Assembly: GCA_947487895.1 (NCBI GenBank)
Contig: CANKYF010000005.1
Location: 221,529-285,528 of the forward strand
Direction: 5' to 3'
Origin: an uncultured Flavobacteriaceae bacterium
GTDB taxonomy: Bacteria > Bacteroidota > Bacteroidia > Flavobacteriales > Flavobacteriaceae
DNA: 64,000 nucleotides
A program made the translations under genes and the position numbers. The notes beneath the pieces are model-generated. The model was given only the letters and a program-made list of their open reading frames with translations, had not been told where the DNA came from and did no database searches. Numbering within the stretch: the stretch's first letter is position 1; the number at the start of each line of letters is the position of its first letter. Below are positions 53,374 to 62,103 of the stretch, one piece after another.

Positions 53374-54285
53374 AGGAGGGGCAGCTAATGCCTCAACAAT
53401 AGTATTCACATTATATTCATACATACCAATGTAAGTGCCTTCAATAGTTCCAGTATTTCCTAAGGCATCGGAATACAAAGTACCTCCAATTTTCACTTCA
53501 TGACCTTTAGACTTTACTGAGGCTTGTAATGCTTCAATAGTACGCTTTGGCACTGAGCTTTCTACAAAAATAGCTTTTACTTTCTTTTCAATAATAAAGT
53601 TTGCTAGGTTTTGTACGTCTTGTACTCCGGCTTCGGTTGCTGTTGATAACCCTTGTAAACCAACAACTTCAAATTCAAACGACTTCCCAAAATAATTAAA
53701 TGCATCATGAGCTGTTACTAAAATACGTTGTTCCCTTGGTAATGTAGAAATCGATGTGTTTAGCTTACTTTTTAATGTTTCTAATTGATTTAAATAGTTT
53801 TTACCATTGGCTTCAAAAGTGCTTTTTTGTTCAGGAATTTCTTCTGAAAGTGTTTTTACAACATAGTTTGTTGCTTGCTTCCAGTAATCTATGTTAAACC
53901 AAATATGCGGATCATAATTAGATGCAAAATAATCAGAGCCAATTAAAGTGTTTTTATCTAAAACATCTGATACAGCAACGGTTTTTTTGTTTTTCATTTT
54001 TTCAAAAACCTCTACAAGTTTGCCTTCTAGATGCAATCCGTTGTAGAAAATCACATCTGCATTCACAAGTTTTGTAACATCTCCTTCACTGGCCTTATAC
54101 AAATGCGGATCTACACCGCTTCCCATGAGTCCTTGCAAGTTAATTTGATTTCCACCAATGTTCTTCACCAAATCGGTTATCATGGTGGTAGTGGTCACTA
54201 CATTCAATTTTCCATTGCCTTTCTTTTCATTTTTACAACTGAAAAACAAGCTTAAAATGATTAAAAATAAAAATGTCTTTTTCAT
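53365..54285 (-). CDS. Metal ABC transporter substrate-binding lipoprotein (TroA/ZnuA type)
   Basis: The protein has 306 residues. The lipoprotein signal ends at Cys17 (LFFSCKNEKKG). Likely metal ligands are His61 (GVDPHLYKAS), His127 (YDPHIWFN), His193 (VTAHDAFNYF) and Asp273 (LYSDALG), a three-His one-Asp set as in TroA, which can hold zinc or manganese; the glutamate of strict Mn-binding PsaA types is not at the third position. The protein captures metal in the periplasm for the importer. It follows the TonB receptor by 11 bases. Its C terminus (APPSR) and stop codon come from a palindromic repeat, so the original tail may have been altered. Confidence 0.92.
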   Translation of the reverse strand: MKKTFLFLIILSLFFSCKNEKKGNGKLNVVTTTTMITDLVKNIGGNQINLQGLMGSGVDPHLYKASEGDVTKLVNADVIFYNGLHLEGKLVEVFEKMKNKKTVAVSDVLDKNTLIGSDYFASNYDPHIWFNIDYWKQATNYVVKTLSEEIPEQKSTFEANGKNYLNQLETLKSKLNTSISTLPREQRILVTAHDAFNYFGKSFEFEVVGLQGLSTATEAGVQDVQNLANFIIEKKVKAIFVESSVPKRTIEALQASVKSKGHEVKIGGTLYSDALGNTGTIEGTYIGMYEYNVNTIVEALAAPPSR

Positions 54286-54296
54286 TTTATGTCTTT

Positions 54297-56549
54297 TTAG
54301 TTTAGTGTATATCTTAATCCGAAAAATAAGCGCCTACCTTGGTTTGGTGCATATACATATGATGGATCAAACGTTAATGCGTATGGGTTTTCTGCTGTGG
54401 GGATAACATCACCATTAGTGTCAAATTCAACATTTTCATCAAACGGGTCATCACTTCTGGCTATGATAAACGGATTTCCTTTATTTGGTGTCCAGTTTAA
54501 TACATTTTTCACGCCACCATATAATTCAAAATTGTTTAACCCTGTAAAGGTTAATTGTATATTTTGGATGCTCCAAGTTGGGGAATACTCATCTCTTGGA
54601 TCTAAATCACCAAGAATTGGTAATCGCATTGGTCCGTAAATATTACCTGTGTAGTCTATTTTCAAATTGCTAGGGTAGTGTTTATATGAAAACGACCAAA
54701 CACCTGTAAAACGTTCAGTTAGAATCTGTCTGGTTTTAATACCATCTTCTTTTTGAGATACATCTTGAAAAGTTGCTCCAACCGAAGCATGTATGCCACT
54801 TCCCAAAAGAGCATCAACATTAAAACTAAGCCCTTTAGATGTTGAATTCCCATCTAAATTGCCATAAATAATTTGATTAGGATTAGTGTCATAATCTGGT
54901 ATAATAGCATTAGTAAAATAGGTAAACCATGCAGACGCATCAAGGGTGAAAATTTGCCCGTTTTTAGTATATAACTTTTTTAAATAATTAAGGTTTACAT
55001 TATATGATTGTTCAGGTTCTAAAGCGCCTTCAATAATAACATCTCTAGAACCAGTTAATGCTGCATGTTCTTCTGTAAAGAGATTTACTACTCTAAAACC
55101 TGTACCAGTATTTAACCTTATAATATCATCTTCTGAAGGTTTAAATCTGTATGCAATTCTAGGAGTAAAGATGGAACCATGTCTATCATCATAATCATAT
55201 CTAGCCCCTAATAATAAATGGTGTTTTTCTGAAAGTTGTATTTCATCTTGAACAAAAATTGAAGGGATGGTCACTTCATCTGATGTTGAAGTAGCTGGTG
55301 TATTATCATTATAAAAATTATAACGTGCAGCTAAACCGAATAGTAGATCATGATTTTTAAGAGGTTTATCCCAAATTAATTGCCCAAAACCAATACGCTG
55401 TTTTGCTAAATAAGGAATATTCCCATAGACCGAATTTTGATCGTGGTCTGAATATGAAAACTGAAAGTTAACTTTTTCATTAATAGGGAGTTGGTAGTTT
55501 CCAATTAATTCATAACGTGAAGTGTATATGCTTTCGCCATAAACTTCGTTTCCACCTCTAAAAGTTGGATTCCATTGCATTTCGCCTCCCCATCGGTCTT
55601 CATAAAAATACCGACCCGCTAAAGAAAATTGACGGTTGTTTTTTCGTTTAAAATCCCATTTTTGAAATACCGAAATACGATCCTGTAATGTAACATCGGT
55701 AAAATTATCGTTGTTATTATCTATTGGGTTCGAGTAGTTATAATAATTAATACCTGTTAACATGTTAGCTTTTTTTCCAATATTGGCTTTAAACCCAACA
55801 TCAATATTTGCTTCTCCCCAATCACTTGCATAACTATCAGCAAACACTAATGGTGCATTTTCAGGTAATTTGGTGATGATATTTATTAAGCCACCAACGG
55901 CTTCACTTCCGTAAAGTGAAGATGCGGGGCCTTTAACTATTTCAACTTGTTCTATTAAGGAATTTGGAATTCCTGATAGACCATATACCGTAGATAAACC
56001 ACTAACTATAGGCATCCCATCTATTAAAACTAGTGTATAGGGCCCTTCCAAACCATTTATATGAATATCTCCCGTATTACAAACATTACAATTAAGTTGA
56101 GGTCTCACTCCATTTACGTTTTGCAGTGCTTCAAAAATATTAGGTGTTGGATTCTTTTTGAAAAAAGTAGGGGAATATACTTCTACAGGTACTGGACTTT
56201 CTAATCTTGAGACAGCTTTTAAGGTACCGGTAATAATCACTTCATCTAAACTTTGAGATTCTTCTAATTCAAGCTTAACTATAACAACATGCCCTTCAAC
56301 AGTGATTTGTTTTTCGGTTTTTTTATAACCAGTAAAAGAGGCTACAATGGTATAATCTCCTTCGGGAACATTTTCAATGGTAAAAAAACCCGATTCGTTT
56401 GTAGAACTTCCTATTGATGTGCCCTTTAAATACACATTTACATAAGGAAGTGCTTCATTGTTTGAAGAAACTTTCCCTGTAATTTTCTGAGCGAAGCTAT
56501 TTGATATAATTAATAAATAAAGAATTGAGAATAATTTAATGGTTTTCAT
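54297..56549 (-). CDS. TonB-dependent outer-membrane receptor, probably for metal uptake
   Basis: The chosen start is the Met of MKTIKLFSILYLLIISNSFAQ (56547-56549), which begins a clean signal peptide; an in-frame Met lies two codons upstream. An N-terminal carboxypeptidase-regulatory-like domain (ITGKVSSNNEALPYVNVYL, to about residue 105) precedes the TonB plug (about 110-235; LIDGMPIVSG, then IEQVEIVKGPASSLYGSEAVGG) and a barrel ending in FGLRYTLN. A C-x2-C pair in the plug (NCNVCNTGD) is notable. It lies between a metal-responsive regulator (overlapping by about 14 bases) and the metal-binding lipoprotein, so it probably imports a metal or metal chelate. Confidence 0.88.
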   Translation of the reverse strand: MKTIKLFSILYLLIISNSFAQKITGKVSSNNEALPYVNVYLKGTSIGSSTNESGFFTIENVPEGDYTIVASFTGYKKTEKQITVEGHVVIVKLELEESQSLDEVIITGTLKAVSRLESPVPVEVYSPTFFKKNPTPNIFEALQNVNGVRPQLNCNVCNTGDIHINGLEGPYTLVLIDGMPIVSGLSTVYGLSGIPNSLIEQVEIVKGPASSLYGSEAVGGLINIITKLPENAPLVFADSYASDWGEANIDVGFKANIGKKANMLTGINYYNYSNPIDNNNDNFTDVTLQDRISVFQKWDFKRKNNRQFSLAGRYFYEDRWGGEMQWNPTFRGGNEVYGESIYTSRYELIGNYQLPINEKVNFQFSYSDHDQNSVYGNIPYLAKQRIGFGQLIWDKPLKNHDLLFGLAARYNFYNDNTPATSTSDEVTIPSIFVQDEIQLSEKHHLLLGARYDYDDRHGSIFTPRIAYRFKPSEDDIIRLNTGTGFRVVNLFTEEHAALTGSRDVIIEGALEPEQSYNVNLNYLKKLYTKNGQIFTLDASAWFTYFTNAIIPDYDTNPNQIIYGNLDGNSTSKGLSFNVDALLGSGIHASVGATFQDVSQKEDGIKTRQILTERFTGVWSFSYKHYPSNLKIDYTGNIYGPMRLPILGDLDPRDEYSPTWSIQNIQLTFTGLNNFELYGGVKNVLNWTPNKGNPFIIARSDDPFDENVEFDTNGDVIPTAENPYALTFDPSYVYAPNQGRRLFFGLRYTLN

Positions 56550-57195
56550 TGACATAGATAATACTAGTAAAATCCTGATTTAGTAAAATGGTATTATTAT
56601 TTATCAGGATTTGGGTCATTTTGTTATTAGTAAATTGTTTAGAAACTACAAGTGTATTTCCGTATTTTAATCCGTTTAGGGCGCAGAAATCAAAAAATTC
56701 TTTGTCATCACTCATTAACCTAGAAATGATATAAGTTTTGCCTTCTTCAGCATTTGATAATTGTATAGACGTATCTTTTGTAGTGATTTCTCCTTTGGCG
56801 TTTGGGATAGGATCTCCATGCGGGTCAAACTTTGGATTCCCCAAATATTCACTGATTTTATCAGCTAAAAAATTAGAAGTTTGGTGCTCTAGTAATTCAG
56901 CTTCTCTATGAATATCATGTAAAGACATATCAAACATTTTAAATAACAAGGCTTCCCAAAGACGATGTTTTCTAATAACCGAAAGTGCCATTTTAGTGCC
57001 TTTTTCGGTCAGTTGTAAAGGTTGATATTTTTCATAATTCAACAAATCTTTAGTGGCCAGTTTTTTAGCCATATCTGTAGCAGCAGCATTTGATATGCCT
57101 AATTCTTTGGCAATGTTACCTGGTTTGGTATCATTATTATCGCGTTTACCATTTTTATAAATGGCTTTTACAAAGTTTTCAATAGCTACAGACAT
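56536..57195 (-). CDS. MntR/DtxR-family metal-dependent repressor
   Basis: The protein has 219 residues: a winged helix (about 1-70), a metal-binding dimerisation domain (71-140) and a C-terminal FeoA/SH3-like part (about 145-219). Residues His77 and Glu81 (RKHRLWEAL), then Glu100, Glu103 and His104 (REAELLEHQ), line up with MntR ligands. Glu at 100 replaces the Cys of iron-sensing DtxR. The N-terminal MntR ligands (Asp8, Glu11) appear as Asn7 and Lys10, so the site is not classic. It heads the operon of receptor, binding protein, ATPase and permeases and overlaps the receptor gene. A 24-base inverted repeat lies at its promoter. Confidence 0.88.
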   Translation of the reverse strand: MSVAIENFVKAIYKNGKRDNNDTKPGNIAKELGISNAAATDMAKKLATKDLLNYEKYQPLQLTEKGTKMALSVIRKHRLWEALLFKMFDMSLHDIHREAELLEHQTSNFLADKISEYLGNPKFDPHGDPIPNAKGEITTKDTSIQLSNAEEGKTYIISRLMSDDKEFFDFCALNGLKYGNTLVVSKQFTNNKMTQILINNNTILLNQDFTSIIYVNENH

Positions 57196-57211
57196 TTAAT
57201 TTGCTTTAATT

Positions 57212-57235
57212 AATTTTTAAGTAAGCTTAAAAATT
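57212..57235 (-). promoter_or_regulatory. Predicted operator of the metal-import operon (MntR/DtxR box)
   Basis: AATTTTTAAG (57212-57221) and CTTAAAAATT (57226-57235) form a perfect inverted repeat with a TAAG spacer. It lies between the -7 box and the start codon of the regulator gene, where a bound repressor would stop transcription. Size and AT-rich symmetric form resemble MntR-type boxes. Confidence 0.65.
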
Positions 57236-57239
57236 TTTT

Positions 57240-57272
57240 CAAATATAGTTAAAAAATAAATAATAGACACAA
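57240..57272 (-). promoter_or_regulatory. Predicted promoter of the metal-import operon
   Basis: Read leftward, TTG (57270-57272) and TATATTTG (57240-57247) are 22 bases apart and match the Bacteroidota -33 and -7 elements. The -33 part lies within the A-run of the preceding terminator. Confidence 0.55.
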
Positions 57273-57307
57273 AAAACCCTTGTAATAGATTGATACAAGG
57301 GTTTTTT
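57271..57307. terminator. Terminator upstream of the metal-import operon
   Basis: AAAAAACCCTTGTA pairs with TACAAGGGTTTTTT around a nine-base loop. It ends the leftward transcript of the small membrane protein, 14 bases past its stop, and isolates the metal operon. Confidence 0.9.
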
Positions 57308-57320
57308 ATAAGTTTTTAAA

Positions 57321-57557
57321 TTATTTTCTTGAATCTATAAAGGCTTTTATAGAAAATATTAAGATTATTTCTATACCAATTGCAAATATTATATATAGCC
57401 AATGAACTTTTAACCAAACCCCAAGAATGAGATGATAAAAAATAAATGTTGCAAAAAAAGTAAGACCAATTTTTAAATCTGATTTAAATTGATTTTGGTT
57501 GGCTTTGTAATCTAAAAAGTATCCTATTAAAATTAGAATTATAGACACGAAGTTCAA
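57321..57557 (-). CDS. Small three-helix membrane protein, unknown
   Basis: The protein has 78 residues. Three hydrophobic segments are seen at about 3-17, 28-45 and 50-70, with charged ends (DYKANQNQFKSDLK between the first two, AFIDSRK at the C terminus). No family is recognised. It lies 7 bases after the DUF1080 gene and before a strong terminator, so it is probably co-transcribed with it. It may be a small anchor or chaperone, but nothing in the sequence shows a function. Confidence 0.6.
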   Translation of the reverse strand: MNFVSIILILIGYFLDYKANQNQFKSDLKIGLTFFATFIFYHLILGVWLKVHWLYIIFAIGIEIILIFSIKAFIDSRK

Positions 57558-57564
57558 TGTAGAT

Positions 57565-58434
57565 TTACTTAAACCTCACCTTCTTCCTAATTTTATTCGG
57601 GAATTTTTTAATAAAAGTAAGTGTTAGGTCTTTATAATAACACTCTGCCGCTTCAGACTGAATTTGAATTTGTCCATTAGTTAACGGTTTGCCAGTTTCA
57701 GGATTTATAGCATTTTCAACTACCATAACTATTTCACCATTTACTAAATGAACAGCATCGTTACCAATAACGTAAATTTCTAAAAGATTCCATTCTCCGT
57801 GAGGTTTATCATGTTCTGATGCTGCTTGAATATAACCCTTGCCTTCTGAATATACTTCAGAAGTAGGATCAAACTTCTTTTCTTTAGAAAAATCACCTCT
57901 TATATCTGTTTTTGGTCCAGCAATCTTAGGCGTCATTGCGTTTCCGTCTAAAGGAATAAAATCACCCAAATCATTTTCTTGTACTTGATATTCTAAAGAA
58001 GTTTTCCATGTTTTCCAAAAACGACCATGGTCACCGTAGCAATGGTATAAGATGCCGCTGTCTCTTTTAGCGTCTAATCTAGGTTCCCATTTTTTATCAC
58101 CCCATTTAAACAAAACACTTAAATGATAATTTCCATAAGAAGCTTTAGTTGTTAAACCTCCGTAAATTTCACCTGTAATTTTTAATATAGGCTCGCCGTT
58201 TTCAGTAATTACAGTGAAAACGTTTTTAATGTCATTATTAATTCCTAAAGGCGTTCCAGCATGAACATTATCTGATTGGTAAGTGTCTTCTGGTAATCCT
58301 TTAATGGTAGAATGCGGAATGCCATTCCACTTTTCAAAATGGCTTAAAGTTTCATCAATTAATTTGAACGATTTCTGTGCATAAATATTGAAGCTTAATA
58401 AAAAAGCTGAAAGGATTAATAGCCTATGACTCAT
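57565..58434 (-). CDS. DUF1080 (3-keto-disaccharide hydrolase-like) secreted protein
   Basis: I choose the ATG at 58432-58434 ([20 protein letters not shown]), since it starts a standard signal peptide; an upstream in-frame Met would add 14 non-signal residues. The mature protein, about 270 residues, is a concanavalin-like beta-sandwich of the DUF1080 family: [39 protein letters not shown], and the ending [19 protein letters not shown]. Some members hydrolyse keto-disaccharides or bind glycans. No sugar genes adjoin it apart from the small membrane protein. The substrate is unknown. Confidence 0.85.
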   Translation of the reverse strand: MSHRLLILSAFLLSFNIYAQKSFKLIDETLSHFEKWNGIPHSTIKGLPEDTYQSDNVHAGTPLGINNDIKNVFTVITENGEPILKITGEIYGGLTTKASYGNYHLSVLFKWGDKKWEPRLDAKRDSGILYHCYGDHGRFWKTWKTSLEYQVQENDLGDFIPLDGNAMTPKIAGPKTDIRGDFSKEKKFDPTSEVYSEGKGYIQAASEHDKPHGEWNLLEIYVIGNDAVHLVNGEIVMVVENAINPETGKPLTNGQIQIQSEAAECYYKDLTLTFIKKFPNKIRKKVRFK

Positions 58435-58506
58435 TTGGTTGTTGGATTTGTGTTTAGATTGTATAAATGTAAACACTAAAGCTAATTAATCAAAAATAAA
58501 AGAGGT

Positions 58507-58644
58507 TTAATGACAATCACAGTTGGAATCTGATCCGCAACCTTTGTTAGATTTGAGTTTTTTAGGTAGAAATTTTTTAACCAAAAATACTACTGCCAGA
58601 ATCACTGTTGCAAGTACTAGTATATTTTGAATGCTATTATTCAT
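58507..58644 (-). CDS. FeoB-associated Cys-rich membrane protein (45 residues)
   Basis: This short gene (ATG at 58642-58644, stop at 58507-58509) encodes one membrane helix (IQNILVLATVILAVVFLVKK), a basic stretch, and a cysteine-rich tail with CGSDSNCDC followed by a final His. This is the pattern of the small FeoB-associated proteins that accompany feoAB in Bacteroidota and Firmicutes. It lies downstream of feoB on the same strand, separated by a 150-base gap that contains a palindromic repeat. The tail may bind iron or sense redox state; that role is inferred. Confidence 0.82.
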   Translation of the reverse strand: MNNSIQNILVLATVILAVVFLVKKFLPKKLKSNKGCGSDSNCDCH

Positions 58645-58702
58645 AGTTTTTTGGTCGAGAGTTGTATCCCAAATTTACGATAGTTTCACAACTTTTTAAA
58701 AA

Positions 58703-58790
58703 TTATATTAGTGACAAGACTTCTCGATAGTTCCACTGAGTTTAATCGAAGTGCAATTCCTCATACTTCGGAATCACTCAAAGTGACAAC
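58703..58790. repeat. Palindromic intergenic repeat after feoB
   Basis: The stretch contains AAGACTTCTCGATAGTTCC, CACTGAGTTTAATCGAAGTG and, near the right end, CACTCAAAGTGACAAC, with CTTCGG in the middle. It belongs to the same family as 12246-12280 and sits between feoB and its small partner gene. Confidence 0.6.
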
Positions 58791-58794
58791 AAAA

Positions 58795-60912
58795 TCATTT
58801 CAAAAACTGAAACGCAATTAACGCTACCACATAAGCTATTGTTGTCATAGAAAATAACTGAATGATAGGCCATTTCCAGCTATTAGTTTCTCGTTTTACT
58901 ATGGCAAGGGTACTCATACATTGCATAGCAAAGGCATAAAATAATAACAAAGAAATACCTGTGGCTAGTGTAAACACTTTTGAGCCATCCGGATAAACTT
59001 CAGCAGCCATTTTATTTTTAATGGTATCTTCATCTTCTTTTTCGCCAGCACTTCCAACACTATATATGGTGGCTAATGTACCAACAAAAACTTCGCGAGC
59101 TGCAAAAGAGGTTACTAGACCAATACCAATTTTCCAGTCGTAACCTAGAGGTTTTATTACGGGTTCAATGGTTTTACCAATAATACCTATGTAACTATTT
59201 TCTAATTTATAAGATGCAATTTTATCTTCTAATTCTGTTTCTGAGATTGAAGGGTTTTCTGTTTTAACAATGCTTTCAGCATTTTTAAAATCATCACCAG
59301 GTCCGTAAGATGCTAATACCCATAAAACAATAGATATGGCCAATATTATTTTTCCCGCTTCAAGTATAAACGTTTTAGTTTTTTCAATAACAGTAAGTGC
59401 TACATTTTTAAATAAAGGCACCTTGTAACTAGGCATTTCTATAACAAAATAAGACTTGCTTTTAATCTTTAAGATTTTATTTAATATATATGCTGAAGCT
59501 ATTGCAGCAACAAAACCTATAATATAAAGTCCCATTAAGGTAAGCGCTTTGTAACTCATCCCTAAAAAGCTGCCTTCTGGTATTACCAAAGCAATGATGA
59601 TGACGTAAACTGGTAATCTAGCTGAACATGTAGTAAAGGGTGTAACCAAAATGGTGATGAGGCGTTCTTTCCAGTTTTCAATATTTCTAGCTGCCATTAC
59701 TGCAGGGACTGCACAGGCGTTTCCTGAAATAAGAGGCACCACACTTTTACCGCTTAAACCAAAACGACGCATCACTCTATCCATTAAAAATACCACGCGA
59801 CTCATGTAGCCACTCTCTTCTAAAAGCGCAATAAATAGAAATAGAAAAGAAATTGGAGGAATAAATACCATAATACCACCAATACCAGCAATAATTCCGT
59901 CTGATAATAAATTGGTAAAAGCTCCAGGTGGCAACGTGTTTTTTACCCAATCTGAAAGAGAAGCGAAACTTTCATCAATAAGATCTGTTGGATATGTTGC
60001 CCAATCATAAACTGCTTGAAACATTAAGAATAAAACGATAAAGAAGATGATATAGCCCCAAACTTTGTGTGTTAATATTCTATCTAGTTTTATACGTAAA
60101 TCTGTAGCTTGGGAAAGGTCTATGGTTTGTCCTTTTTTTAGCACATTGTTAATGAACTGATAGCGTTTTATGGTTTCTTTTTGCTGTAAACGTTTTAAGT
60201 CTGTATTACTTTTAGTTTTAAAGTCCCGATAGCTATCGGGAGCAACAGCATCAATTTCTTGTCTGCTTGTTTTTCCAAAGTTGACATCTTGAGTAATAAC
60301 TAACCAAAGCTTATAAAGTAATTGACTTGGAAACGCTTTCTGCAGATTTTCAAAATACGAAATATCTATATCTGTTGTATTTAAGCAAGGTTTGGCAGGT
60401 ATAGATTTATAACTGGTGATAAGTTCTTTTAAGTTATCAATACCCTGGTTTTTACGTGTGCTTACTAATGCAATTTTAGTGTTTAACTCCTTTTCTAGAA
60501 CATCAATATCTAAAGAAATACCCTTTTTAGACATTCTATCGGCCATATTAATCACTAGAAGCGTAGGGATTTCTAAATCTTTAATTTGTGTAAAGATTAA
60601 AAGATTTCGTTTTAAATTCTCTACATCTGTAACTACAACTGCTATATCTGGAAAATCTTTATCATTTTTATTAAGCAATAACTCAATAACAACATTTTCA
60701 TCTATAGAAGAGGCGTTTAAACTATAGGTTCCCGGTAAATCAATAATGTGGGCTTTAAAGCCTCTAGCTAATTTGCAAACACCTTGCTTTTTATCAACAG
60801 TAATGCCTGGATAATTTCCAACCTTTTGGTTTAAACCTGTTAAAGCATTAAATACCGAAGTCTTTCCTGTGTTTGGATTTCCTATTAAAGCTACATTAAT
60901 CTGCTTACTCAT
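58795..60912 (-). CDS. feoB: Ferrous iron transporter FeoB
   Basis: The protein has 705 residues. The N-terminal G domain has G1 GNPNTGKTS (11-19), G3 DLPGTYSL (about 59-66) and G4 in VINMADRM (about 121). The membrane part starts near residue 285 and holds about ten helices, including the two Gate motifs around FLFLFIALLEESGYMSRVVF and TSFAAREVFVGTLATIY. It imports Fe2+ across the inner membrane. An 18-base palindromic repeat (60224-60241) encodes APDSYRD at about 224-230, in the linker between G domain and membrane domain, and probably is an insertion. It overlaps feoA by 8 bases. Confidence 0.95.
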   Translation of the reverse strand: MSKQINVALIGNPNTGKTSVFNALTGLNQKVGNYPGITVDKKQGVCKLARGFKAHIIDLPGTYSLNASSIDENVVIELLLNKNDKDFPDIAVVVTDVENLKRNLLIFTQIKDLEIPTLLVINMADRMSKKGISLDIDVLEKELNTKIALVSTRKNQGIDNLKELITSYKSIPAKPCLNTTDIDISYFENLQKAFPSQLLYKLWLVITQDVNFGKTSRQEIDAVAPDSYRDFKTKSNTDLKRLQQKETIKRYQFINNVLKKGQTIDLSQATDLRIKLDRILTHKVWGYIIFFIVLFLMFQAVYDWATYPTDLIDESFASLSDWVKNTLPPGAFTNLLSDGIIAGIGGIMVFIPPISFLFLFIALLEESGYMSRVVFLMDRVMRRFGLSGKSVVPLISGNACAVPAVMAARNIENWKERLITILVTPFTTCSARLPVYVIIIALVIPEGSFLGMSYKALTLMGLYIIGFVAAIASAYILNKILKIKSKSYFVIEMPSYKVPLFKNVALTVIEKTKTFILEAGKIILAISIVLWVLASYGPGDDFKNAESIVKTENPSISETELEDKIASYKLENSYIGIIGKTIEPVIKPLGYDWKIGIGLVTSFAAREVFVGTLATIYSVGSAGEKEDEDTIKNKMAAEVYPDGSKVFTLATGISLLLFYAFAMQCMSTLAIVKRETNSWKWPIIQLFSMTTIAYVVALIAFQFLK
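60224..60241. repeat. 18-bp perfect palindrome inside feoB
   Basis: TCCCGATAGCTATCGGGA is identical to the copy at 53356-53373. It lies in the linker-coding part of feoB and keeps the frame open. Confidence 0.8.
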
Positions 60913-61141
60913 TAGTCACTTTTTCAATTAAAATATGACCTGCGGTTTCTTTTCTAATAGCTAAATGAGACCCGCTAATGTTTAAATACACAGGATCTGC
61001 ATAATGAGCTACCTGAACGAGCTCTACCTCATTACCAGGTAAACAGCCCATTTCAAGAAGTTTTAGTGGAATTTCAGATGAAGAAACATCTGTAATAATA
61101 CCTTTTTCACCACGTTTTAAATCTGCTAATGTATCTTGCAA
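60905..61141 (-). CDS. feoA: FeoA, SH3-like partner of FeoB
   Basis: The protein has 78 residues. The family pattern is LADLKRGEKGIITDVS, then LKLLEMGCLPGNEVELVQ and the closing strand GSHLAIRKETAGHILIE. It forms a small SH3-like beta barrel that binds and assists FeoB in the cytoplasm. The ATG lies at 61139-61141. Read leftward, a TACTTTTG box (61168-61175) about 27 bases upstream is a possible promoter. The gene overlaps feoB by 8 bases, which supports coupled translation. Confidence 0.93.
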   Translation of the reverse strand: MQDTLADLKRGEKGIITDVSSSEIPLKLLEMGCLPGNEVELVQVAHYADPVYLNISGSHLAIRKETAGHILIEKVTNE

Positions 61142-61259
61142 GCTTATTTAGATTGATTTTAAAGAGGCAAAAGTAAACTAAAAGTTTAGAATTTTAAAAG
61201 TTTAAGGTTTAAAGTTTAGTAGTAAATAGTTTATCGTTGCGTCATGAATGACTTTATGG

Positions 61260-61934
61260 CTATTGTCTATATTCTTTTTTTAAATGGGAAATATCGTTTA
61301 ATAATTTTTCTATATCCTCTGGGTTTGTGCCATCGTAAAACCCACGTATTTGACGTTTTTTGTCAATAAGCATAAAGTTTTCGGTATGTACCATATCGAA
61401 AGGGCCTCCGTCACCATCATCTTTTACCGCTAAATAACTTTTTCTAGCCAGTTTGTAGATTTCTTTTTTATCGCCGGTAACTAAGTTCCATTTAGAATCA
61501 ATAACACCTTTTTCTATAGCATAGCGTTTTAGTTGCGCAACCGTATCAATTTCTGGTGTTACAGAATGAGATAATAACATGACTTCATCATCATTTATAA
61601 TTTCCTTTTGAATGTTTACCATATTCTTGGTCATTATAGGGCATATGGTAGGGCACGTAGTAAAAAAGAAATCGGCTACATAGATTTTATTTTTATAATC
61701 GTTTTGGGTAATCGTTTTTCCATTCTGATTGATAAGAGAAAAATCTGCAATTTTATGGTATTTCTTTACATGCTGAATAGTGCTATCAACTAATGAAGGA
61801 TCTACATTTGCTGGGCGATAGATATCTAAAGGTTGGTAAACGTTAATTGTATTATAAATTAGTGCAATAATAATAACAGAGATTACACCAAAAATGATAG
61901 CAAAAACCTTATAACCTTTAAAGAAATTGAGCAT
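61260..61934 (-). CDS. SCO1/SenC-family copper chaperone
   Basis: I set the start at the ATG at 61932-61934 (MLNFFKGYKVFAIIFGVISV); the upstream in-frame Met at 62003 would add 23 residues unlike the family. The protein then has 224 residues: one N-terminal membrane helix and a thioredoxin-like domain with the copper motif CPTICP (within FFTTCPTICPIMTKNM) and the histidine in DMVHTENFMLID. It delivers copper to the CuA centre of cytochrome oxidase or handles redox at the periplasmic side. No oxidase genes are in the window. The next gene on the plus strand is divergent. Confidence 0.92.
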   Translation of the reverse strand: MLNFFKGYKVFAIIFGVISVIIIALIYNTINVYQPLDIYRPANVDPSLVDSTIQHVKKYHKIADFSLINQNGKTITQNDYKNKIYVADFFFTTCPTICPIMTKNMVNIQKEIINDDEVMLLSHSVTPEIDTVAQLKRYAIEKGVIDSKWNLVTGDKKEIYKLARKSYLAVKDDGDGGPFDMVHTENFMLIDKKRQIRGFYDGTNPEDIEKLLNDISHLKKEYRQ

Positions 61935-62103
61935 AAAAAATTTATAAAATAAATTACTGCAAAAATACAATGAAATTGTAACATGTTGAGTAATAGTAAT
62001 CACTTAAATTATTGTTAAATAGAAGTACAAAGCACAAATGTCTTTTTATACTTGGTTTAAAAGATTACTTTTGTGCGATTACTAAAATTTTGATTGAATA
62101 TAT

